A DNA stretch of 64,000 bases, from contig NZ_RAWM01000040.1 of the NCBI RefSeq assembly GCF_003668875.1, positions 1-64,000 of the forward strand, in the 5' to 3' direction. Of this stretch, positions 57,313-64,000 are shown in pieces (the stretch's first letter is position 1; every line of letters starts with the position of its first letter). A program made the translations under genes and the position numbers. This DNA is from Corallococcus interemptor. Its GTDB lineage: Bacteria; Myxococcota; Myxococcia; Myxococcales; Myxococcaceae. The notes beneath the pieces were generated by a model. It was given only the letters and a program-made list of their open reading frames with translations. It had not been told where the DNA came from and made no database searches.

Positions 57313-59142
57313 CTACCGCCGCCATTCCAGGGGAACGTTCTTCTCCGCGGCGTAGCGCTCCAGCTCGGCGAGTTGCTGGCTCGCCAGCTTCAGCTCCTCC
57401 TCCACCTCTTGCTGGCGCTTCGCCACCGGCTTGCCGGAGGACTCGTCCTTGCGCAGCCGCGCGCGCTCCTCCTCGATGCGGGTGACACGCGCACGGGCCT
57501 TGCCGAAGGACGAGCGCCACCGCTCCTCCTCCTCTCGTGAGCGGGTCCCCGCCAGCCGCTGCTTGAAGCGCTCCCGCTCCCAGCGCTTGATGCCCGTGGG
57601 GTTCCGGCTCCACGTCTCACGGGCCTCCCGCACGTCCTTGAGCGACACCTCGATGCGCTCCTGGTTCTCACCACTCCCCTGCCCTGACTTCAGCCAGGCG
57701 GTGCCGGCTTCCGGCAACGAGCAGGTCTCGACGGGCAGCCGCGCCCCGCCGATGTGGATGCCTCGGGTGAGGCCTCGCGAGAGGAACCAGCGCAGCCTCC
57801 TCGAGTCCTCCTGCGCCGCCAGGGACTGGCTCAGCGGCCGCCAGTCCTCGAACTCCAGGTCCAGCGTGCACGTCTTGCCCTCCGCCTCCAGCTCCATGCG
57901 GCGCTTCACGGCCGTGGGTGGCGAGTCGAACCGCTCGACCACCAGCACGAAGAGCCCCAGCCCGTCGACCCGCTGCACCGAGAGGAGCACCTGCTGCTCG
58001 GTGTCCACCTGGAAGCGCTTCACCTCGCGCTCCTCGTCACGCGCCACGCGCTCGAGCAGCTGCTTCCAGCGCTCCGTGGACTCGGGCGTGGTGGGCACGG
58101 AGACGAGCTTGCTCGCGTAGGCGATGGGCAGCGCCAGCCCCAGCCCATCCGCGTTCTCGATTTTCATCGAGACGACGCCCACCACCTCGCCGCGTCCATT
58201 CAACAGCGGTCCGCCACTGTTGCCCGGATTCACCGAGGCATTGAATTGCACATAGCCAGTGCCCAGATACTGCCGGCCCACGAAGCCCACCTTCCCCTCG
58301 TGCACGGTGAAGTCCAGGCCCTTGGGACTGCCAATGAAGACCAGCGGGTCTCCGGGCCCCAGGCGCGTGACGTCACCCAGTGGCAGTGGCGCCGCCTTCG
58401 CGCCCACGACACGGACAGTGGCGAGGTCCAGATCCACGTCACTGGCGACCGTCTCGCCGAGCAACTCCCGCCCGTCCGCGAGCACCGCCGTCATGAGCTT
58501 GCCCGCCGGACACACCACGTGCTCGTTGGTCAGCACCAGCTCCGAGTCCACGAAGAAGCCGGAGCCCACCTTGCTCCCACATCGCAGGGTCAACGTGCTC
58601 GGGCCGGCGCGGCGTGAAATCTCCGCGGTGGAGAGGGCCGGCGGCACGGGAGCAGCCTCGCCCGGAAGGGCTTCACCCGCCACGAGGGCCATGACATTCG
58701 AGCGGGTGCCAGCGAAGCGCGGAGAACGGGCCACCCAGATGCCGCCCAGCAATCCGAACAGGATGCAGAGGCCCACGAGCCCCCTCGAGCTTCGACGAGG
58801 GGGCTCCTGGACGGGCACCACCGCCTCCACGAAGGGCCGCAAGTCCGCGCGGGCGCCCTGGGCGCGCAGCATTTTCAGGAGTTTCTCCGCGAAGGCGCGA
58901 AAGACGCCACGGGCCAGGGGGGCCCCTGACGTCGCGAGCAGGCTCCGCGCCTCGGAGAACGAGGGCGCGGGTGGGCCCAGCAGCGAGATGGCCCGCGCCA
59001 GTTCGAAGCGCGTCCGCTCGTCAGCCACCGCATCCCGCAACACCACATCGACCCGGAGGCTGGCGCCGCACACACAGCGCGCCACGTTCCCCGCATCCGG
59101 CGCACCACACCGGAGGCACCTCAGCTCGACCGACTCCGACAT
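57313..59142 (-). CDS. Zinc-ribbon membrane-anchored S1C serine protease
   Basis: A 609-residue protein. The N-terminus has a zinc ribbon (C9-x2-C12 and C23-x-C25 in RCLRCGAPDAGNVARCVC), a cytosolic helical part, and a membrane segment (GLVGLCILFGLLGGIWVA, about 121-138). The trypsin-like domain outside the membrane (about 180-370) has H208 (LTNEHVV), D239 (DLDLATV) and S309 (NPGNSGGPLLN). The last ~230 residues hold a beta segment, then a long charged coiled coil (RSREEEERWRSSFGKARARV, QQEVEEELKLASQQLAELER). No PDZ domain is seen, unlike DegP/DegS. Substrate unknown. Confidence 0.87.
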   Translation of the reverse strand: MSESVELRCLRCGAPDAGNVARCVCGASLRVDVVLRDAVADERTRFELARAISLLGPPAPSFSEARSLLATSGAPLARGVFRAFAEKLLKMLRAQGARADLRPFVEAVVPVQEPPRRSSRGLVGLCILFGLLGGIWVARSPRFAGTRSNVMALVAGEALPGEAAPVPPALSTAEISRRAGPSTLTLRCGSKVGSGFFVDSELVLTNEHVVCPAGKLMTAVLADGRELLGETVASDVDLDLATVRVVGAKAAPLPLGDVTRLGPGDPLVFIGSPKGLDFTVHEGKVGFVGRQYLGTGYVQFNASVNPGNSGGPLLNGRGEVVGVVSMKIENADGLGLALPIAYASKLVSVPTTPESTERWKQLLERVARDEEREVKRFQVDTEQQVLLSVQRVDGLGLFVLVVERFDSPPTAVKRRMELEAEGKTCTLDLEFEDWRPLSQSLAAQEDSRRLRWFLSRGLTRGIHIGGARLPVETCSLPEAGTAWLKSGQGSGENQERIEVSLKDVREARETWSRNPTGIKRWERERFKQRLAGTRSREEEERWRSSFGKARARVTRIEEERARLRKDESSGKPVAKRQQEVEEELKLASQQLAELERYAAEKNVPLEWRR

Positions 59143-59557
59143 TCCCGCGCTCCCCCTGCGACGACCCGGGTTCAGGGTGCTCGTGCGTCACCCGCGAGGA
59201 CCCGGGCACCCCTCGACAGCGCCCACCATCATGCCTCCGAACGCTCGTGGAGTCCCGGCCGCCCCCATCGGCACTCCGCGTGACTCCGGGTCGACCTCGG
59301 AGCGCTCCTCGAAGCAGCAGACCGCCTCCGCGCAGTCGAAGCGACGCGTCAGCGGGAAGCGCGTGTGGATGGCGTTGGGGTAGCGGCGCGCCAGGTCCCG
59401 CGGCGCTTCCGCGAAATCAGCGGCCTTGCGGCAGCGTGTGCCTTGACGAAGTGACGCCCTGTCCGAGGCTCCACCGCGCAGAAGAGACGGGCTCCTGCAT
59501 GTCGACCCTCCCATCGGGTCGGCATGCAGCCTCGGCGGACCTCATCCGGGACGAGGA
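59143..59557. other. Intergenic region with a weak Cys-containing frame
   Basis: A 415-base stretch between two leftward genes. A leftward 108-codon frame at 59188-59514 contains FDCAEAVCCFEERSEVDPE but has no recognisable family or signal peptide. It could be a degraded or uncharacterised gene. The downstream gene's promoter should lie near 59143-59300. Confidence 0.35.
59496..59528 (-). terminator. Hairpin after the DUF2378 gene
   Basis: A 13-bp inverted repeat with one G-T wobble (TGCATGTCGACCC at 59496-59508, GGGTCGGCATGCA at 59516-59528) and a 7-base loop sits 30 bases beyond the DUF2378 stop on the minus strand. No clear T-run follows on that strand, so termination may be partial. Confidence 0.45.
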
Positions 59558-60142
59558 CTAGCCCTCGTCCCAGCGGATCCGCAGCGAATAGGTGTGCTCG
59601 GCGCGCTCCAGCACGTCCACGCGCGGCAGCACCCGGGTGCGGCGCAGCACCTGCTCCATCACGCCCGCCACGAAGTCCGGCAGCGGATCCGCGTCCACCA
59701 CGCGCGCACGCCACTCCCTGGCGCGCACCGGCTCCAGCATCAGCTTCATGTCCTCGCGGCCCGCGCGCAGGTACGTGGGCAGCCGCGCCAGGCACCGCTC
59801 CGCGCCCAGCAGCGGCATCGCCGCGGCGAAGATGCGCCCCACCAGCGTCTGCGCGAAGCCCTCCACGTAGTGCGTGCCCAGCACGCGGTTGGCATCCTCG
59901 CTGGGGAGCCCCGGGCACGCATGCCGCCGCGCCACCGCCAGCGACGCGCGCCAGACCTCCAGCGGGAGCACCTCCTCCACCGCGTCCGGGTCGTAGCCCA
60001 CGTCACGCAGCGCCTGCGCGAACGGGCCCGACGGCCGCAGCGCGTGCTGGAACAGGCCTTCGAAGTTGCGGCGCGGCACGCACACCGGCAGCAGCGGAAG
60101 CGCGCGCGCCTCCTGCATCTCCGGATGAATCGACAGCTCCAT
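59558..60142 (-). CDS. DUF2378 (TIGR02265) family protein
   Basis: A 194-residue soluble protein of the myxobacterial paralogous family DUF2378. Family signs are FEGLFQHAL near residue 28, PLEVWRASLAVARRHACPGL, DANRVLGTHYVEGFAQTLVG and LPTYLRAGREDMKLML, ending in a beta strand pair (HTYSLRIRW). Members are abundant in Myxococcus genomes and of unknown function; some sit near signalling genes. It is divergent from the M4 protease gene. Confidence 0.85.
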   Translation of the reverse strand: MELSIHPEMQEARALPLLPVCVPRRNFEGLFQHALRPSGPFAQALRDVGYDPDAVEEVLPLEVWRASLAVARRHACPGLPSEDANRVLGTHYVEGFAQTLVGRIFAAAMPLLGAERCLARLPTYLRAGREDMKLMLEPVRAREWRARVVDADPLPDFVAGVMEQVLRRTRVLPRVDVLERAEHTYSLRIRWDEG

Positions 60143-60512
60143 GTTTCAACCCCCCCAGGGTCCAGCCCCCGCACCATCCCGGCCGGGAAACCGCGTCGCA
60201 GTGTATCAGCCTCCGTGCGGCCGGCCTGCCTGCCCGGCTGCCGCCCCAGTGGACTTTTCTGACGATTTTCAACGCATTTCCTGTCTCCCCGCGCGCTGAT
60301 CCATGACTCCCTGCGTCGGGTCTTTCAGGAATTCGGGTCACAGCTGACCCCTACTGAAAGCAAATTTTCCGCGTCAACCGTTGGATTCACAGGAAGTCCA
60401 CCAGCGTAATCCCCTGAATTCTGGGATGGCGCGTTAACTTCTTCAACCCATCGGAAACTCTCTGAATCGGTCGTGCGAGAATTGTTCATCCCCCTTGCAG
60501 CGTGAGTGTTCA
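60143..60512. promoter_or_regulatory. Divergent promoter region, locally AT-richer
   Basis: 370 bases between the divergent DUF2378 and M4 protease genes. From about 60290 to 60510 the sequence is markedly less GC-rich than the coding DNA (for example AAGCAAATTTTCCGCG and GCGTTAACTTCTTCAAC), which marks the likely control region of the protease gene. No precise promoter element is assigned. The ribosome-binding site before ATG 60513 is weak (GTGAG). Confidence 0.5.
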
Positions 60513-62642
60513 ATGACCATTCGCCGCACCGAAGGTTCGACGCCCGTTTCTCTCCGTCCCACCACCGACACCTCCGCGCCGGCGAAGGCCAAGAACGTCC
60601 TTCGCGTGAAGGATGGCTTCGAAGTCTCCCGCACCGGCGCCGCCGCCGGTGCGCAGCCCACGGCCGCCGCCGCGGCGACGACCCAGGCTTCCTCCACGGG
60701 GGCCAGCTCCGCTCCGGTGGGCCGCCTCCCCCTGGACAGCAAGGAGGCCCAGCAGGCCATCCAGACGTCCCTGAAGGCCCTGACCCCGCCGCTGACCGCG
60801 TCGAACCTGCTGGCCGCGAACAAGGCCGGCCCGACGCTGGCCCCCAGGAGCGTGGAGCGCGACGAGCTGGGCATGACGCACGTGCGCCTGGACCGCATGC
60901 ACGAGGGCGTGAAGGTCTTCGGCGAGCAGGTCATCAGCCACCTGGGCGCGGACGGCAAGGTGTCCAGCGTCACCGGTGAGCAGAACCCCATCCCGGCGGG
61001 CCTGGGCAACCAGAAGGTCAAGCTGGCGCCGCAGCAGGCCATCGACATCGCGAAGAAGGAGCTGGGCGGCAAGGCCGACAAGCAGCCCTCTTCCGAGCGC
61101 GTCGTCTACCAGGACGCGGACGGCAAGTACCGCGCCGCCTACCAGGTGGAAGTGACGCAGATCGCCGGCCAGGAGAAGCCCAAGAAGCAGAACTACATCA
61201 TCGACGCCAACACCGGCGCGGTGCTGGAGAGCTACAACAAGATTGGCGGCTGGACGAAGAAGGCCGCCGCCGCGCTGCAGGTCAACGGCACCGCCAGCCC
61301 GAACGTCGCCATCCCGGACAAGGGCCAGGTCCAGTCGAAGATCAACATCCCGGACGGCGTGACGGTGGACAAGCTGTCCGTCGACCTGAACATCAAGCAC
61401 ACCTGGAGCGGCGACCTGAAGGTCACGGTCACCAGCCCCTCCGGCAAGTCCGCCGTGGTGCAGGACCGCAAGGGCGGCTCCAAGGACGACATCTCGGGCT
61501 CGTTCGACCTCTCCGAGGCCTTCAAGGGCGAGAGCGCCAAGGGCGAGTGGACCGTCACCGTCGAGGACAAGGCCGCGCGTGACACGGGCACCCTGAACAA
61601 CTGGAGCCTGAACATCACCGCGAAGGAGACCACGCCTCCGCCGACGGATCCGCAGAACCCGCCCACGGGCACCGCGGACGACCTGTCCATGTACAGCGGC
61701 CACGTGGACCTGAAGACCAAGAAGGAAGCGGACGGCACGTACTCGCTGGAGGACTCGACGCGCGGCAAGGGCGTGGTGACCTACGACGCGAACAACAAGA
61801 CCACCGCGTCCGGCCAGACGAAGATCACGGACGACAACGACAAGTGGGGCGAGGCCACCGACCCGGCGCGCGCCAAGGCCGCCGTGGACGCGCACTACGG
61901 CGCGGCGACGACCTACGACTTCTACAAGAACATCCTGGGCCGCGACTCCATCGACGGCGCGGGTGAGAAGCTCACCAGCTACGTGCACGTGCGCAACAAC
62001 TACGTGAACGCGTTCTGGGACGGCGAGAAGATGAGCTACGGCGACGGCGACGGGAAGCAGTCCGGCCCGCTCACCACGCTGGACATCGCGGGCCACGAAA
62101 TCACCCACGGCCTCACCGAGCGCACCGCGGGCCTCATCTACAGCGGCGAGTCCGGCGGCCTGAACGAGGCCTTCTCCGACATCATGGGCACGGGCGTGGA
62201 GTGGTACGCCGCGAAGAACAACCCCGAGGCCAAGTGGAACTGGACCGTGGGCGAGGCCGCCTGGACGCCGAACAACGGCACCAACGAGGACGGCCTGCGC
62301 TACATGAACGACCCGACCAAGGACGGCTACTCGGTCGACAACTACAAGAACTACCCGAAGCAGACGGAGGTGCACGGCTCCAGCGGTATCGCCAACAACG
62401 CCTTCTACCTGCTCGTGGAGGGTGGCAAGAACCGCACCTCCGGCCTGGAAGTGAAGGGCGGCATCGGGATGGAGGACGGCCTGAAGATCTTCGGCCGCGC
62501 CCTCACCACGTACATGACGCCGAAGACGACGTTCGCCCAGGCGCGTGAGGCCACCATCAAGGCCGCCACGGACCTGCACGGCGCGGACTCCGTCCAGGTG
62601 CAGAAGGTGAAGGACGCCTGGACCGCGGTGGGCGTGAACTAG
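60513..62642 (+). CDS. Thermolysin-family (M4) metalloprotease with internal P-domain
   Basis: A 709-residue zinc protease. Residues 1-70 are Ala/Thr/Ser-rich, with no Sec signal peptide. Residues about 80-250 form the FTP/PepSY propeptide (THVRLDRMHEGVKVFGEQVI, YQVEVTQIAGQEKPKKQNYI). Residues about 253-370 are a P/Homo-B domain (LNIKHTWSGDLKVTVTSPSG, GTLNNWSLNITAKE). The M4 catalytic part (about 385-709) has H528-E529-x-x-H532 (GHEITHG), E552 (GGLNEAFSD) and the proton-donor H621 (EVHGSSG). P-domains usually sit at the C-terminus of such proteases; here one separates propeptide and catalytic domain. It probably matures by self-cleavage. A strong terminator follows. Confidence 0.92.
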   Translation: MTIRRTEGSTPVSLRPTTDTSAPAKAKNVLRVKDGFEVSRTGAAAGAQPTAAAAATTQASSTGASSAPVGRLPLDSKEAQQAIQTSLKALTPPLTASNLLAANKAGPTLAPRSVERDELGMTHVRLDRMHEGVKVFGEQVISHLGADGKVSSVTGEQNPIPAGLGNQKVKLAPQQAIDIAKKELGGKADKQPSSERVVYQDADGKYRAAYQVEVTQIAGQEKPKKQNYIIDANTGAVLESYNKIGGWTKKAAAALQVNGTASPNVAIPDKGQVQSKINIPDGVTVDKLSVDLNIKHTWSGDLKVTVTSPSGKSAVVQDRKGGSKDDISGSFDLSEAFKGESAKGEWTVTVEDKAARDTGTLNNWSLNITAKETTPPPTDPQNPPTGTADDLSMYSGHVDLKTKKEADGTYSLEDSTRGKGVVTYDANNKTTASGQTKITDDNDKWGEATDPARAKAAVDAHYGAATTYDFYKNILGRDSIDGAGEKLTSYVHVRNNYVNAFWDGEKMSYGDGDGKQSGPLTTLDIAGHEITHGLTERTAGLIYSGESGGLNEAFSDIMGTGVEWYAAKNNPEAKWNWTVGEAAWTPNNGTNEDGLRYMNDPTKDGYSVDNYKNYPKQTEVHGSSGIANNAFYLLVEGGKNRTSGLEVKGGIGMEDGLKIFGRALTTYMTPKTTFAQAREATIKAATDLHGADSVQVQKVKDAWTAVGVN

Positions 62643-62672
62643 CCCTCACGCTGAACGGCTCCTGAAACATCC

Positions 62673-62715
62673 GAGGCGGGTCCGGTGTCTCCACCGGGCC
62701 CGCCTCTTCCTTTTG
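62673..62715 (+). terminator. Intrinsic terminator between convergent genes
   Basis: A 15-bp stem with one G-T wobble (GAGGCGGGTCCGGTG at 62673-62687, CACCGGGCCCGCCTC at 62692-62706) and a 4-base loop is followed by TTCCTTTTG. It lies 30 bases after the M4 protease stop and just before the stop of the convergent aminopeptidase gene, so it may serve both directions. Confidence 0.8.
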
Positions 62716-62720
62716 CCGCC

Positions 62721-64000
62721 TTACGCGAAGAAGCGCGACAGCACCGCCACCATGCGGGCCACGTCGGACGCGGCGGCCAGCTCGCGGATGGAGTGCATGG
62801 ACAGCATGGGGTTGCCCACGTCCACCGTGCGGATGCCCAGCTGGCCCGCGGTGATGGGGCCAATGGTGCTGCCGCAGCCCAGGTCCGTGCGCGTGACGAA
62901 GTGCTGCGGCGTGACGCCGGCCTCCTTGCACAGCGCCGCGAAGTGCGCCCACGACTCGCCGTCCGTCGCGTAGGACTGGTTGACGTTGGTCTTGATGACC
63001 GGGCCGCCGCCCAGCTGCGGCTGGTGCCTGGGCTCGTGCATGGACGAGTAGTTGGGGTGCACCGCGTGCGCCATGTCCGCGCTCACCAGGAACGAGCGGC
63101 GGATGGCGCGGTGGAACGCGTCCGCGCGCCCATCCGAGTGCGCCTGGACGATGCGCTCCAGCAGGTCCTTCAGGAACGGAGACGCGGCGCCCTGCGCGCT
63201 GCGGCTGCCGCACTCCTCGTGGTCATAGAGCACCACGCCCACCGTGGCCTCGCGGGGGCCGGTGTCCTTGAGCAGCGCGGTGAGGCCGGTGTGGCAGCTG
63301 GCCAGGTTGTCCAGGCGGGGCGCGTGGAGGAACTCCCCGTGCAGGCCGGAGCGCGTGGACGGCTGCAAGTCATAGAGGCACAGGTCGTAGCCCAGCAGGT
63401 CGTCCGTGGCGGCCTTCACGCCAGAGCGGCCCAGCTCCTCCACGAGCAGCGCCTTCAGCTCCGCGGGGCCCGCGCTCTCCAGGCCCAGCACGGGGACCAT
63501 GTGCTCCTGCGGGTTCAGCTTCAGGCCGTCCGTGTTGACGCCCCGGTTGAGGTGGATGGCCAGGTTGGGCACGCGCAAGAGCGGCCGGCGGAAGTCCACC
63601 AGGTGGTGCTGGGGGCGGCCGTTGTGCAGCGTCACCACGCGGCCCGCGAGCGACAGGTCGCGGTCCGTCCACGTGTGCAGGAGCACCCCGCCGTAGATTT
63701 CCACGCCCAGCTGCTGGTAGCCGTGGCGGTTGACGGGCGCGTTGGGCTTGAGGCGCAGGTTGGGTGAATCCGTGTGCGAGCCCACCAGCCGGAAGCCGGT
63801 GGTGTCCACGGGCTTCGTGCCCAGCTGGAAGGCGGCGATGCTGGTGTCGCCGCGGATGACGAAGACCTTGTCGCCGGGCTTCAGCGACCAGGACTCGCGC
63901 TCGTCCAGCTCGCGGAAGCCCGCGGCGGTGAGGCGGCGGGCCGTCTCGCGCACGGCGTGGTACGGCGTGGGCGACGCGTCGATGTACTGGAGGAGGTCGT
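62721..64000 (-). CDS. apeB: M18 aspartyl aminopeptidase (5' end beyond the window)
   Basis: At least 426 residues of an M18-family metallo-aminopeptidase. The reading frame stays open to the window end, and the last codons read DLLQYIDASPTPYHAV, the usual M18 N-terminus, so only a few residues are missing. Binuclear metal ligands and catalytic residues are visible: His in GSHTDSPNLRLKP, Asp in APRLDNLAS, the EE pair in YDHEECGS, Asp in SADMAHAVHPNYS and the C-terminal His in MLSMHSIRE. It removes N-terminal acidic (Asp/Glu) residues from peptides in the cytoplasm. The GTG at 63953 is internal and not the start. Confidence 0.93.
   Translation of the reverse strand, partial: DLLQYIDASPTPYHAVRETARRLTAAGFRELDERESWSLKPGDKVFVIRGDTSIAAFQLGTKPVDTTGFRLVGSHTDSPNLRLKPNAPVNRHGYQQLGVEIYGGVLLHTWTDRDLSLAGRVVTLHNGRPQHHLVDFRRPLLRVPNLAIHLNRGVNTDGLKLNPQEHMVPVLGLESAGPAELKALLVEELGRSGVKAATDDLLGYDLCLYDLQPSTRSGLHGEFLHAPRLDNLASCHTGLTALLKDTGPREATVGVVLYDHEECGSRSAQGAASPFLKDLLERIVQAHSDGRADAFHRAIRRSFLVSADMAHAVHPNYSSMHEPRHQPQLGGGPVIKTNVNQSYATDGESWAHFAALCKEAGVTPQHFVTRTDLGCGSTIGPITAGQLGIRTVDVGNPMLSMHSIRELAAASDVARMVAVLSRFFA

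Overview
The window looks like chromosomal DNA of a myxobacterium of the Corallococcus/Myxococcus type. The DNA is very GC-rich with strong G/C bias at third codon positions. Several families are largely myxobacterial (DUF2378, DUF2381/TIGR02268, TIGR02269-type lipoproteins). There are many lipoproteins, a Ser/Thr kinase and large secreted proteases. No rRNA, tRNA, CRISPR array or insertion sequence was recognised. Species cannot be named from the sequence alone.

Layout. 1-10 kb: a Ser/Gly-rich secreted protein, a flavin amine oxidase, a repeat-rich coiled-coil envelope protein, a c-di-GMP phosphodiesterase (EAL) with an upstream LVIVD beta-propeller lipoprotein, and a divergent giant envelope protein joining a zinc peptidase, a beta-propeller and an outer-membrane barrel. 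10-22 kb: a small membrane protein, a CotH-kinase/lamin-tail lipoprotein, a renalase-like flavoprotein, and the classic pair of an alpha-2-macroglobulin lipoprotein followed by penicillin-binding protein 1C. 22-31 kb: mostly housekeeping genes (TrmJ-like methyltransferase, RsuA/RluB-like pseudouridine synthase, soluble transhydrogenase, a mitochondrial-like EF-G, a Uup-like ABC-F ATPase, a barrel protein). 31-36 kb: OPT transporter, SlyD-like prolyl isomerase, dicarboxylate/glutamate symporter, 2OG-Fe(II) oxygenase-like protein, orphan adenine/cytosine-N DNA methyltransferase.

36.7-40.2 kb is the most interesting part: two tandem copies of a two-gene unit of about 1.7 kb. The first gene of each encodes a lipoprotein with a C-terminal PD-(D/E)XK/VRR-NUC-like nuclease signature. 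The second encodes a DUF3396/TsiV-type immunity protein that overlaps it by one base. The two copies differ mainly across the toxin-immunity junction (toxin C-terminus plus immunity N-terminus) and are nearly identical on both sides. This fits polymorphic toxin/immunity loci, and the lipoprotein form recalls the SitA toxins that myxobacteria pass between cells by outer membrane exchange.

40-50 kb: a DUF2381 protein beside a transmembrane Ser/Thr kinase, a translationally coupled YcaO-TfuA pair (candidate thioamide-forming enzymes) with no visible precursor peptide, a divergent Bcp-like peroxiredoxin, an ECF sigma/anti-sigma/periplasmic Spy-like sensor operon, and two lipoproteins. 50-64 kb: a glutathione peroxidase and a double-length UvrA in one direction, two convergent trypsin-like proteases, a DUF2378 protein, a thermolysin-family protease with an internally placed P-domain and no visible signal peptide, and an M18 aminopeptidase cut by the window end.
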